DNA from: Serilophus lunatus
Taxonomy: Eukaryota; Chordata; Aves; Passeriformes; Eurylaimidae
Direction of reading: 5' to 3'
Assembly (NCBI GenBank): GCA_013399895.1
Contig: VXBA01005490.1
Coordinates: 515,541-579,540, forward strand
DNA: 64,000 bases
Under the pieces are notes generated by a model. It was given only the letters and a program-made list of their open reading frames with translations. It was not told where the DNA came from and ran no database searches. The stretch's first letter is position 1. Each line of letters starts with the position of its first letter. Positions 51,610 through 64,000 of this stretch are shown in pieces. Position numbers and translations under genes: made by a program.

Positions 51610-54600
51610 ACTGTAGGAGAAATGTTAGTTGAAAATCTTGAACAAATGTTGGTAAAATAACCTGTATACCATCTCATAATAAAGTTGAAAAAATTTAGAA
51701 GGCTGATGTCTAAGTACTGCATTTTAGACCTTTCTTTTCTTCCATACCCCTCACTCCAGTTTCTCTAGGCTATATGCCAGGGTTCACATACAGATAATTT
51801 CTGTAGACAACGGATTATCGAAGGAAGGAAGGAGCGAGCGAGCTAGTCTGGCTTCTACTGCACAGCAATTAGAGAGATTACTATTCATCTGTGGCCCGTT
51901 ACTGAGTCTGAATTTGATAAGGAAGATAGTAATAAGTTTCCCAAGTACAGGAGAGGATTTATGTAGGGTTTTCTTCATCAGTATCTTATAATGCTACAAC
52001 ACCCTGAACCATAAGCTACTCTGCACTTAAGTTGTGACATTATAATGCATAGAGAGCAGGATCCCTCTCTCTAAAACAGATTGTCTAGGAATGCTAAAAA
52101 TGGAGGAATCCAGTAATGTTTCTTTACGGAAAGGACTTGCATGTGAGAAGGCTCGCCAAACAGAGAAAAGATTTCTTTCTATCTCCTGTTGTTCATTCCA
52201 GCTCACTATCATCACTGTTGTTTAGTGAGAAAGGATCGTTTATTTCTGCCTTCTTAATAAAATAATTTTCCCTATTTGCTTTTCCAGTTAGAAAAAGGAA
52301 CAGCCTCTTTATTCTGCTACTGTTGTGACACAGCTAGAGTTGTGATCAGTCTAGAGCTCAGGAGGGCAATTTGTTGAGACCATGAGGAAGGAAAAGGGCA
52401 ACACCGGGTCCCAGGAAGGCTAATTTAAATCCTCCTCAGGCAACAAGGTATTGAAGGAGAAAGCCACCACTACTTTCTGTATAAAGCAGTAATTTTTTTG
52501 CAAGTTATAAACAACCCATTTATACTCTAATATTATTACAAAGAATTTGTACTTGTTTTTTCTAATTAGCCTAAGAGTATTCTGTTCTTCCTCCCACAAT
52601 ATGCATTCCTGCTCCTAATGGAACTCCATGCTTGTTTTCACCCTTCTTTCATCAGGTTTCACTGGATTGACTAGTTTACATTTTACAGTTAGATTTAAAT
52701 TGCCTATTTTCTTTCATAAATTGTTTGCAGCTTCTCAATTCAACAAACAAGAAAGGAAACATTTTTTGATTCAGATCCATGCTATCTATATTTAGATTCC
52801 TTTGGGATTCCTAACGAAAAAAAACAACCCACAAAACAACAATGCCCCTCCCATCCTCTGTGAAAAGCTGCTGCAAAGAATGCTCTTCTCATTTGTGCAC
52901 AGAAACAAATTTATTTACTGCAAAACCATTGTCTGCAAATAATTTATTTAATTTGAACTAACAAGCAAAAATAGATTTTTTTTTTCTGTTGGCTGGCAGC
53001 AACCTTCTATACTATCGATTTAACAGTTATTTGCCATTGTGAAATCAAGACTGATCTTTACTGCCTTATTTCACCAAAGGAAAATCGTTCATTGCTTTAG
53101 AAAGCTAGTTTTTCTACTTCTTTGTCAAATTTATATTCCTAAGCAACATTTCTAAGTGGCTCAGAGAAAGTACACTAAGTTCTTTTATACCATACCTTAT
53201 CTAAATGCAGATAGTAACTTCAGCTCCTTGTCATAGGTTGATCACATAGTGCCTTATTTTTTATTAAACTTTTTCAATGAATAAAAAATTGAAGTAGCTC
53301 TATGTATTTTGAACCCACTCCTTTTAATCTTTCCTTACATACGCTGTTTTCCATTCTTTTCTTTTCCAAGTTCCAGAAGTGAGTTAGGAGCAGGTAGCTC
53401 TGGAACTGACACACTAGTTTGAACAGTCTTCCAATCCCAGCTCTTGGAATCATATTTTAAGAGTGACAGTACATAGCAGAATTGCTTACTTAGGTGTCTG
53501 CATTATTTCTGTTTTAATTCACCAGGAGCTTGCAGGACACTGCCTAAATGTTTCTGTTCAGCACTGGATACAGTAATGGACTCACAGCTTTCTGAGAGCG
53601 CATCTTGTATCACTTATCTCATTTGTCCTGGTGGGTTTTGGCCAAAGACTTCCACTGCTGTCTTGTGATTTCCCACACCTCTGCCTCTTGCCACAGCTCC
53701 TTTTTCATAAAGATATGTTATTTAGCTAATACTTTTCATGAGAGAATAAGTGCTAGTCTGCAGAAACCAAGCTACAAATGCTGTTCTGGATTTAGATATC
53801 TGTAATTTCTAACAGAAGAGAAATGTCTCTCACAAAGCAGTTGGGCTACATGTACACCACCTTAGGGAAAGGCACTATTAAGAGCATGCTTACCTTTATT
53901 CAAAAGAATAAAGCTTTCTGAAAATCTAAATGAACCAACACTTAAGAGCTTCAATTATTTTTTTGGCTTTTGTCTATTTCATAGGCTATTATCTCCCACA
54001 TTTCATAGAGGTGATTGAGTTTTTTTCACAAGCACTAACAAAAAGAATAGTTCTTGTTCTTACAGGGAGCATTTCTGTAGATGATATTTGTAAAACTCAA
54101 AAATAAAAGCTCTGATTATAATACACTTAACTCTTCTTAATGGAGAAAGAATGTTTATTTTTTCTGTTTTGTTTTCTCTTCAGCACCAATGAAAACAAGA
54201 ATCGAGTTCAGCTCAGTCTTTTATAAGGAAAACATGAGGGCAAAAAATTGACGTTATAGTTAACCCCACAACTGAAGCCACTAGTCTGATGTCCTGGACA
54301 TTGAAATTAATGAGATTTGTTTTTTATCTTTCTGCAAGACAGCCATTTTTGCTGGACTTGAAAAATCTACAAAGACTGACAACATCTGATACAGATCTTT
54401 GAAGATATAATTTCTTCATGAACCAGAAATTAGAGATATTAAGATTTTGTGAGGATCTAGATTTTGTTATGACATTTTGATGTTTTGCCTAGAAAGGGAT
54501 TTTTCATTCCTTAAATGATTCTTTACACCATTATTAAATGCATTCAATTTTACGGAGAATTGCAATAGTAGAAACTTGAGTATATATAGAAACACTTGTT

Positions 54601-55455
54601 AAACTCCCCCATGTTTGTTTAACGTAAACGGAAAAAGCAAGACTTGCATGCCAAATGTGAGAATACAATGAAATTTAGCTGGTTGAACCCAAAACTGAAT
54701 TTTTTTTCAAAACTCCATCTTACTTGCTTTATCCTGGAACCTGAAATGCCTTAGGCCTTAGCCCTCCTCTTCAAAACTTACATCCAAATCTTAATTTTTG
54801 AATGTTTCCAGATACATCTAATTTCCCTGAAGGCTAAGTTTTCCAAGGATATAGAAAAAAATTTTAAAAAGAGCAAATTAGAGAGTAGCATATGGACATT
54901 GAAGTCTAAGGCAGTAAAAACAGTGATTCATATATTTCAGCAACTAGGAGTTAACACACACCTTAATTTACTAGCAAACTTAAAATGAAGACTAAAAATA
55001 TCCCATAATTGAGAATAGCTGAAACCATTGATACAATGACTGAGCTGTAAACTCTCTTGATTATTCTACATATAAGGTGGCTTAAATTTGCAAACATATT
55101 TTGCCTGAATACAAGATCCTGAAAATTTCACTTGTGTTTGTGGTCAGACCATGGATATTGCTGTGCAAAAATGAGGATGAAGGAGGATATTCTGTTTCTG
55201 CTGTTGAGTGTCTTTGCAACGGTGACCAGGAACAGTAGCGATGCAAGTACTAGTTTTCAGTTTCTGTTTGCAACACTACATATATTATTTCTTTAGCTAC
55301 TATTTAGTATAAAATGCTGACATACTTGGGCTATTCTCCATCCAGACAGATGACAACCAATTGGCTAATAAATAATTTTGATACTCATTCTCTGATTTAC
55401 CAGACAATGTATTTTTCTCCCCAACACTTCAGGCTGATGCAGCTTCTAGAAAAAA

Positions 55456-55490
55456 GGAGGTGGTGGGGTTGTGGAGGGGTGCAGGGGTTG
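55456..55490 (+). repeat. G-rich stretch with possible quadruplex potential
   Basis: The plus strand reads ggaggtggtggggttgtgga followed by ggggtgcagggg. It has three runs of four G and further GG pairs within 35 bp, so a two-tier or bulged G-quadruplex is possible. It has only three runs of three or more G, short of the usual four-run rule. Confidence 0.6.
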
Positions 55491-56369
55491 CAGAAAGTCC
55501 ACTTTCTAAAGTAGCCTGCATCCTTCCGATTCACAAACTCTTCAAGCTGAAGAGGAAACTCCCCTGTGTGCTGGCCAGGCACCCTAGTCAAGTAGGCTTT
55601 CAAATTCAAAAGAGATTTCCATTCTTTCCATAATCTACAAAGAGAGAGTTCTAGAATGGGGATTATGAGTGAAAAAGAGACACCAAGACCTAAGTGAAGG
55701 GAAGGCTTAGATGCACAAAAAATAATGCTGACAATTTGTTAACAATCTGGACATTCAGGTGTCTCTTTGAAACCTAAATGCTTGGATCCCATTTTGGTCA
55801 TGAATCCCTCACAAGTACCCATAGTGTACATGGGTTCGAAGTCTAGCCTAGGGCTAGTTGTCAAAATTTCTACCTAAATTAAGAGAGAAGTTCTCACAGG
55901 TTGATAGTTACCACTCATTGTGTTGGAAGGCATGCAACATGTAGTCCTAGATATTCTTGAAGAGTCCAAATTCTTTCTCTGTGTTGACAAATATTTCATT
56001 TCCCTTGTCCATGGCCTATAAATAAAAGTTTGAGAATGAAACTAGGGTACAGGGTTGCTGGCGGTAGGAGGACTTTAAGCCTCTCAAGGAAAAAAAATAA
56101 AAAATCCAGAATTCAGAACCTGGGAATTTGGAAATTTCTGGGGCAAAACCAGGACATTAAAATTTGCCCAAACGAACTACTGTGGTAAAGCGAAGGAAAA
56201 ACATAGAAATCTTGAATACATTATGAAATTAATAGATATTTTTCTCTAGCTCTACATTACAAGATCTTTTTGCAGTCAGTGCCAATAAACCAAAAGTTCA
56301 ATTACAATATTCTTCTAAAAAAAGAGAAGCTGTTTTAACTGATAACAGCATTTCTAAAATAGCCAATTT

Positions 56370-56389
56370 AAAAAAAAAAAAAAAAAAAA
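56370..56389. repeat. poly(A) run of 20
   Basis: Twenty consecutive A, the longest homopolymer in the window. The upstream 100 bp contain no recognisable retrotransposon or processed-pseudogene body, so it is not clearly a poly(A) tail. Confidence 0.9.
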
Positions 56390-58134
56390 GAACTTACTAG
56401 CTATAACCGAAGGGGGAAGAGGGTACAGTTTAATGCCACGATTACTGAAAATCTGGTACATAGAGAGTACATAAACAAGTACATCTTGGCAAAAGTACAA
56501 ATAAAAATTTTGCTAGCACACATTTTTGTTTGCTTGCTTATTATCAGTAAGCAAACACAAGTGTGATGCCAGAACTGCATCTACTTGTCTGCCAATATGA
56601 AGTGGAAGTTCTTGTACAATGCAAGCTTTACTATGGGTTTTTCTCACTCTCAAAGGGGAAAAAAAATGAAAAAAAAAATGAAAAAAGGACAAATGACCAC
56701 ATAGTTAAAACCAGAGAACATATATCAAATAAGAAGTACTCTTTCTAGCTCAAATGGCCAATAGTCAAGTCCTTCAACTCTGGAATTAGTTAATAAGCAA
56801 GTTTATCTCTAATCCTAATTAGAGGGAATATAACCCTTTTTTGTCTCCATTTTCTCAGGAGCAGAAGCAACAGCAGTCAGCTTCTTTAATCACAAATCAA
56901 AGTATCTTTGTAACTAACATTTTGGATTTAAAATCTTCCTCTTTTGATTTCCTCCTAATGGGATATTAAAATTTTCTGTCTCTTTTCTGCCTTTTTTTGT
57001 GTGCTCAGCTTCAGGATCCTAGCCCCTCTTTCTCCATTATCAGTATGGAATTGCTGCTCATTTTTGGAAGACAATCAGCAAGTACATGTATCAGTTTGAT
57101 AATATATTGTCATTAACCAAACTAACTTAATAGACATAAGAGAATTATTGAAAACATGAGATATTTATTCAATGACAAGTAAACGGTTACAAGAACCTAG
57201 TTTATAACCCATAATTACAACATCGTCTATTAGAGATTATTAGGTAGTACTATAACAGGCTATGTTTTTTTCACCACTATTACTATTCTGTTATGTTCAG
57301 ACAGGGCACACAAAGACTGCAGGTTTCACTTGGTAATCAACAGCCACCTGCAAATGCATCCCACCAGATAAGATCAAGATTTACCTGCAGGAACGGAGTT
57401 TCATAATTTCCACCAGCAATTTATACTCTGAGGTGTTTGACTGGAGATACCAACTCCAGCTGAAAGGCAGCAGCCAAACTCTGTCAGTTGTGTCTGTTAG
57501 CAGTTAAGCACATTGCATGATACAGAAACCTGGAAAATAAAGACAGACGACTTGCCTGAAATGTTAGTACCTACTAAGTGGTGATAGTTGGCAGTCCTGC
57601 TATCTTCTAAAGGAACTTGCTATTATCTCCTTCATTATGCTGCCCTTTGGCAGCAGTTCCCAGCATGTCATACAGGTCTAGTGTAGTAATCCACTGGAGA
57701 GCTAGCTACTTGTGTACACAGTATGAGATGTAAGCTATTGAACTGAAACAAATGAAAAAACCCCTTAGATTAACATTTGGATCTCAAAAGCTTCTACTTC
57801 CAGCCTTTCACTATAAACTCTTCTCTCCATTTCAAAGTAAATTACAGAGGAAGAGTAAAATATCATGTCTAAGTTAGGATATAGGTGTCACCCCTTGGCA
57901 AGCTACTCACGTATGTTAGCAAGATGGGGATCAGAATTAATTTTCTGGAGTTTCTTGAAAGGCACAAACTCTTCAATGGGGCCACAAAACACTGACTTGT
58001 AAATGAATGTTGTAGCTTAAATCCAGCCAGCAACCAAACACCATGCAGCCACTCACTCGCTACCCAAGCAGCAGGACTGGGAAGAAAACTGGAAGGGTAA
58101 AAGCTAGGAAACCCATGAGTTGAGATAAAGGCAG

Positions 58135-58140
58135 TTTAAT
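58135..58140 (-). terminator. polyadenylation signal of the solo LTR
   Basis: The minus strand carries ATTAAA, a common poly(A) signal variant, within AATTAAACTGCC. It sits about 130 bp before the 3' end of the LTR and downstream of the TATA box, which is the order expected for U3-R-U5. Confidence 0.55.
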
Positions 58141-58315
58141 TGGGAATCCAAAAGCCACTCGCACAAGCAAAGCAAAACATGAAATTAATTCACAGCTTCG
58201 CATGGGCAGGCAGGTGCTCAACCATCTGCAGGAGAGCAGTGACCCATCACATCACTTGGAAAGACAAATGCTGTCACTCCAGATATCCCCCTCTTCCTCC
58301 TTCTTCCACCCTCTG

Positions 58316-58325
58316 CCTTTATATA
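58316..58325 (-). promoter_or_regulatory. TATA box of the solo LTR
   Basis: The minus strand reads TATATAAAGG, a strong TATA-type core promoter motif. It lies about 280 bp into the LTR, at the expected U3/R boundary, and about 180 bp upstream of the LTR polyadenylation signal. It marks the likely start of the proviral transcript in the ancestor. Whether it still drives transcription cannot be judged from the sequence. Confidence 0.6.
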
Positions 58326-58608
58326 CTAAGCATGATGTCATATGATCTGGAATATCCCTTTGGTCACTTTGAATCACCTGTCATGGTTGTGTCTCCTCCC
58401 AATCTCCCATCCACCCGTAACATAACATCTGCCAGCGTGGCAGCATGAAAAGCAGAAAGGGCCTTGACTCTGTGTCAACACTGCTCAGCAATAACAAAAA
58501 CATCTTTATGTTATCAACCCTATGTTCAGCACAAATCTAAAACACAGCCCCATACTAGCCACTGTGAAGAAAATTAACTCTATTCCAGCCAAATCCAGCA
58601 CCAAGGAA

Positions 58609-61600
58609 GAAGGACTGAGCTCAGCAAGTGGGAAAGCATACCATTTTTCAGCTGAGAATTTTATCCTCCTGTAGATATATCTGCAAGACACAATTTATTC
58701 TAAACTAACATAGCCTCCCTAAAGCACCATGTCTGTTGTCTAAGCTCCAAAATCCTTATTTCATGGAAAATAAAGTTGTTTCCATTTGCCTAAGTATATT
58801 TATCACTAAGGTTTTGTTGCACTTTTTCATGGTTTTAAATAATAGGATTCAGCCTACTTGTTGAGACAAAAAAGGACAGGGTGCAGTTAAGCAGCACAAG
58901 CGGGCACACACAAGCGTTCCCTCAGAGTTCTACAATTTGCATCTCATATACATTTCTGCTCTAACACAGATTATCTTCAGAGACCAAAATGCACACGTGT
59001 TTGCTCAGCAACAATATACACAGGTTATTTTTAGTTTAAACATGTGGCACTACTCATTGTGCAGCTGCTTTCATGCATTAATGCATGGTGATACAAAACC
59101 CTAAATGCAAGAACCCAAATTAATTGCAAGCAATGAGACATTTTGGACTGAAAACCCCTCTTGGCTACACTGAAATCGAGTTGTTGACTTTTCAAGCTGA
59201 AAGAGATATGAATCATGGAAAATATCTCATTCTTAACCCCTCAAAGTACCCAATATTCCTGAACGTAAAATGCAGTTATGTGTTGGCTTAGAAATTACAA
59301 CTTCTCTGCCAAAGGTTAATTTAGACTATTCATCCAAGATTAGTTGCTAGTTTTTGAAACTGTAAATAAATTCTTGTTCCTAAACAGCACAGGTTTTCAA
59401 AGCAGGGAGTATAACACACAGCCTATAAAAGGAAAAGATTTAAAGCAGAAATGGGACATTTGACTTCTGCATATTTGGAACATTTAATCACCCTCTTGGT
59501 TATATGAAATAAGTTAGACTGGCAGCTTTTCCTTCAGCTCCTTAGCAAAAAACATTTCTTTAATAGAGCCTTAATATTTTGTAGGATGATTTAGAATTGA
59601 GTCCTGCACCTTTTACAGGCAACTGTAGAATTCCTCTTTGTTTCAAGAGGGAAGAGGTCCAAAGATTTTAAGTGCCTGAAGGTATAGATCATAACTTTTT
59701 CTCCTGTTTGAACAATGGTGTGCATCTTTCACATTTGCAGTACAAGGTACTAATGTATGTATAGGAGAACTTTACTCTCATTTTATTAGATAGAGCTATA
59801 CAAAACTAAAGATGTTTTTAGCTATAATCACATGGGGAAAAAAGTATAAGGTATAAAAGTACTGTCTCAGGACTTACAGAAAATAATATTTATGAAACAT
59901 ATGTCTCAGACAGAACAAACTTAGGCAAATTTGGCCAACACCAAAACACTGATACTATTGAATCATCTCATACTGCCCCTTTGCTGCAGACAACTTCCCA
60001 CATAAAAATTTATTTCTGACTTACATAGTTTAATCTTAGCACATATTTACATACACTATCAGTTTAAGTCAATTATTTATGTTGCAAATTACCATATTAA
60101 AATAGGCATGTACAGTTTTGTCCTGACTTGAGGGAAAACAAACAAAAAAAAGCAATAATTCAGGTCACTAAATATCATATACACCAGATAATGTTTTGTA
60201 ACTTCATCTAATTTTCACATTTTTCTTCTCACTCTGAAATTTTTGTGGGCACATGTGGGAGCACAAAATTTTAATCCTATAAAGACTGCAAGCAAATGTG
60301 GTCTTGATGGGCTCATTCTGACTCAAGTAGTCAGAAGCTTAATATTTACAGTAAGTTGTAAGTTTAAAATTAGGGACAATTTAACTCTTGATGTCACTAG
60401 AGAAAAATTCTCAAACATAGATGGGGCAGGGTAGGGATCAAAAAAAAAAAAAAAAAAGGAGAAGAAAAAGCTTCTGGACATTTTCAAAAATTTCTTTACC
60501 TTAACAATCTTCAGTGCATGTAACAACAGTTCAGTAGCAGCCCTCAGTTACTTTGAGAGGTCTTTCTTAACCTATGCTGAGTTGCAATTTATATAGAAAC
60601 AATTACAGTAGTGGTTGTGTGCTTGAGATCCTGCTTTATTCCATGCTTATTTTCCTTGCCTCTGGGCTATATAATTTAAGACAGCAATATTTCTCCAATC
60701 TTATTTCCCCCGCCATAAAAATGTGAAAGCTTAAATTAGAAATACTGTGATAATGTAAGCCATAATGGAGAAGCAGGGATGATAAAGAGAACTTTAGAGT
60801 TGAATGGTCTGATTTGTCAGCATTACTTTGGTACATCCAGGATGTTCTAAATCACAGGAAACATTAGCATACAGACAAAACTACATCAAGTGACATAAAA
60901 CTCATTAGAAAGAAGAATTTTCATGACTGATTATTGTGTGTTACACAAATGTGCAGTAAACGATCAACTCCATGTTAAATTAGTGTTTTATGAGAGTCAA
61001 CTAAAGAAGCTTAGTATAGGCCTCAAACACAGCTTGATTAGAGTGACATCTTCTGCAGTAATTATTTTTGTCAACTTTAACTTACTCCCCTAATATTGCA
61101 GAGCAAAGAGGATTCTGTAACTCATTTTCTCTTTGTTTTTAAATAGATAAAAGTAGCACAATCATTAACATTTATGATTAAGAAATCTTTTATCTGGTGA
61201 TCACTCATATTAAGAATAGAATAAAATACTTTTCTAGACCTGTCTTATCGATATTTTTAATTTTGCTAAACAGTTGTTCCTCTACAGATCTGCAATATGT
61301 TTCACGACTTAGAAACACTATTAGGTCACCATGACTGAGCCATGTCAAGCAGACTTCGTATGACTGAATTGCAAAGCGTAAGTGTAAAGCTCTGAAGCAT
61401 TTTTTGTACTGTACATAAATTTATTCTCCTTTCTGTGAGTGGCTGAATCATAAAGCTTCTCAGATGATCTCTGCTCACACAGCTTCTCCCGCAGTGCTAA
61501 TTGTTCATGTTGCTTCACTTGATATTTCCTATATATTTACAAGCTTCAAAAATCACTACCTTCCTGTATGTTTCATTACCCATTTATTCTCTTCAATTAA

Positions 61601-64000
61601 CAGATTTCAGGCACTATTACTAGCAAATTCCTTTTATTTTGGCTACATATCCAGCAGTCAAGTGCCTTTTCTGATCCACTCAGATGACAAGTGCATCTAC
61701 AGAATGGAAAGCATCAGAATGTGAGAAAAATCCTACTATGTCTAATCTCAGTGGAAGTGGTTAAAGTTGCAGTTCCAGCAAAAAAACCTGTCCCAAGCAG
61801 AAATGCAAAGGTAGCCAAGCTGCAGGGAGGGAAAGGGGGCAATGAGCGAGCTGACTTTAAAGGTCATAGAGTTTAAATTTAACAGGTTGAGCAAGAACTG
61901 GCTACTGGTCATAAATATTTTTTATATATACATTTTATGCAGTTACAATTTTAAACACAGATTTAGACATTTTCTTCTGCTACCTTCTTTCCAGAAAAAT
62001 AGAATTATGCAGATTGTAGAAAATGGACTGGCACATGCAATAAGATGCAGAGAAAGGTCTCCCTCATAAACCTCTACCTTGTAGATTGTCATCCTCAACT
62101 ACACACATCGATGCTGGTACATTATATTAATTTGACAAAACTAGATACTAGGATAATATATGATGCAGACATGACGTACTGAGAATATCAGCAAGGCAGA
62201 CTTTCCAAATGAAGATGCTGAGTCAGACTTGGTAAAACCGACTTTTCTAGCTCCAGTTCTGATACAAGTATAAGATTAAGAACTGTGGTTTTGTGCATTG
62301 GCTTGAGGAAGTTGTATCTTACGTTCAGAGCTAACTATGCAGTAGTACTGCAGCCCATAAGATTTAATGTTACTTTAAATCTTCCAACATTAAAGATACC
62401 AAAGAAATGCTCTGGTTTGGGGCTTTGAAAGATCCATGAGAACTTAAGCTGTAGCATCCTCCAGAAATCTGTATGATTTTCTTCCATTTTCAAAATGTTT
62501 GGTAAATTAACTTCCTCATGCTCAGAATCGTGAGCATCTCTGTGGTTATCTTTGCTGATAAAAGACCAGAATCCTACAGTACATTATAAGGTTATGCAAA
62601 AAATATTAGTTTTTCTATAGAGATCATATTTCATTTAGAACTTGTCATGCCTCAAATCCAAAGATATGACATAGCACAACGCAGATCCTCACAAAACGTC
62701 TTCTCCTAATGGTAACCTAACGCAGATTTGCCTATACAGCCATCCCTCTGACCATTGTGCTATGTGTCTGCAATAGTTGGCAGCTGCTGATGCCTGAAGC
62801 CTGCATTTCCCACCCTTACAGAACCTTAATTACTCTCTCATTTCTAGTACTGCACCTGTGACTTAATAATATGGATCTTGGCAGGATGAGGTGATGATTT
62901 AGCTAGTCCCATGCAAGTATGTTCAGTAACACAGAATAAAGTCTGTGATCCAAATTAAGATTTTTGCCAGCTGTCATTATCACTAATATTCTGTGCTTTA
63001 ATTTACAATGTTATATGAAACCTGAAATATTGCTTAAGTCCTTTCCAGTCCATCACTCCACGGGGAACTTTCCCTGCAATAAGCAAAGTTTTGGGAGGTT
63101 TTTTTTGCAAAGAATGCACAAGGCTGTTATAATGAGAGAAGATATTTAAAAAATAATCATTCACTGAAGCTGCCTTACAAACATACAAATAAAAAAACGA
63201 CCCCTCCCTTTTCCAACTCTTACAGTTGCTGCCTTAGTAGGTCAATACACAGCATTCTGGAATACACTTCCTAGGGCTAGAAACAGAAGAAAGAAAATGA
63301 GCTTATATTACTAATTATTCTTATGCCTTTTTTGCCATAAAGTTTACTGGCTGTAAATGATGTCTTCAGCTTTCTTCTACTGCACAGAGTTTACATCATC
63401 CTTATACTCCTTGATGTTTCCACCTAAAGACTAGTTTTAGTTCATATTCTTCAACAATTGATTCAGTCCCTATATGGTCATGGACTCCATTTATTGAAAA
63501 ACTGCACCAGAAAAGAAATAAAGAGAAGTATATGAAGATAAAAGGGAAAGATTGAAATGTTTCAAACTACAAAAGTTTGAAGTCTTGATTTTAAACAGTA
63601 CTGACAGACTTAGCACACTATCAGCAGATAAACATCACTTTTAAGGAAATCTTTATGCCAAAAGAGCACTACAAATAGATAAGTTGCTAAGAGAATAGCT
63701 CTACAATGTAATTGGCAAAGTATTAGAAGAGCCAGATGGCCCAGTAGAAGCAGAACTATCGTGCTGACCACCATCAAAAAGAAATTCAATTTCAAAACTC
63801 ACCAGAAATGCAAATTCTGCTCTTGGCAGCATCTCAAGAAGTCCCTTAAAATCTCTTCTTCCAGTAACGCACACCAAGATGTATGGAGTTCTCTGTACTG
63901 TCTTTCTGCCTGTTTTCCGCCACCTGGTCAGAGAAGTTCAAAACCCAGCTTACAAAATCCCAAATCATAAATACTAATTCAAATCTACTATCCTGAAATA
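58609..64000. other. unique AT-rich sequence to the window end
   Basis: About 5.4 kb after the solo LTR. It contains an 18-base poly(A) and no recognisable repeat or gene. The stretch at 61020-61230 is AT-rich with clustered TAAT and GATTA cores and could be regulatory, but this is only an impression. Confidence 0.6.
60440..60457. repeat. poly(A) run of 18
   Basis: Eighteen consecutive A preceded by ggggcagggtaggg and followed by ggagaagaaaaag. There is no retrotransposon body upstream that I can recognise. Confidence 0.9.

Larger units (their letters stand above)
51386..58002. other. unique AT-rich sequence, no gene recognised
   Basis: About 6.6 kb between the short CR1 tail and the solo LTR. 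It contains poly(A), a G-rich stretch and many short open frames without family resemblance. A short purine-rich run near 51820-51842 (ggaaggaaggagcgagcgag) is the only local compositional oddity. Confidence 0.6.
58008..58603 (-). mobile_element. solo LTR of an avian endogenous retrovirus (ERVL-like)
   Basis: This is a complete-looking long terminal repeat of about 596 bp in minus orientation, with no adjoining retroviral internal sequence. On the minus strand it starts TGGTGCTGGATTTGGCTGG, a degraded form of a start common in avian LTRs, and continues through an AGAGTTAATTTTCTTCAC block. It has a TATA box (58325-58316), an AATTAAA polyadenylation signal (58140-58135) and a terminus ending in CA. 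The plus strand therefore begins TG and ends CA. Flanking pentamers atgaa (58003-58007) and aggaa (58604-58608) match at four of five bases and look like a decayed 5-bp target-site duplication. That length suits ERVL-class elements. I recognise the LTR from general knowledge of bird genomes; the subfamily name is not determined. It probably arose by recombination between the two LTRs of a full provirus. Confidence 0.87.

Noticed and set aside
55833..55850. tRNA-like B-box (gggttcgaagtct).
   Set aside because: No matching A-box, anticodon arm or cloverleaf can be built from the surrounding bases.
56370..56389. Poly(A) as the tail of a processed pseudogene or SINE.
   Set aside because: Nothing upstream resembles an mRNA, SINE or LINE, and no target-site duplication was seen.

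Overview
The window reads as vertebrate nuclear DNA, most probably from a bird. It is AT-rich and CpG-poor, with no bacterial-style gene packing. The only clearly recognisable elements are CR1-type non-LTR retrotransposon fragments and one solo endogenous-retrovirus LTR of a common avian type. CR1 also occurs in crocodilians and turtles. The low repeat load, the short octamer repeats at the CR1 3' ends and the particular LTR favour a bird, but that is inference.

Layout. Positions 1-8586 are unique AT-rich sequence with a G-run, a T/G-biased tract and a possible ancient MIR-like SINE. An old, 5'-truncated CR1 lies on the minus strand at 8587-9650. Positions 9651-32389 are unique and repeat-poor. 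A 5'-truncated CR1 on the plus strand at 32390-33447 still shows reverse-transcriptase motifs. Positions 33448-45277 are unique, with a second MIR-like candidate. A third CR1, also plus strand and limited to the C-terminal end, lies at 45278-45952. Positions 45953-51167 are unique and contain a perfect 23-bp inverted repeat. A short CR1 3' tail on the minus strand lies at 51168-51385. The rest is unique sequence, interrupted by a complete solo LTR on the minus strand at 58008-58603 with a near-match 5-bp target-site duplication.

I found no protein-coding gene, tRNA, rRNA, snRNA or CRISPR array that I can support. The open frames are short and lie in all six frames. The only ones with recognisable homology are decayed CR1 reverse-transcriptase pieces. 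The window is best read as intergenic or deep intronic sequence. Exons of a host gene or lncRNA, and conserved non-coding elements, cannot be excluded by eye; a few candidates are listed as findings. I did not find a previously undescribed biological system.
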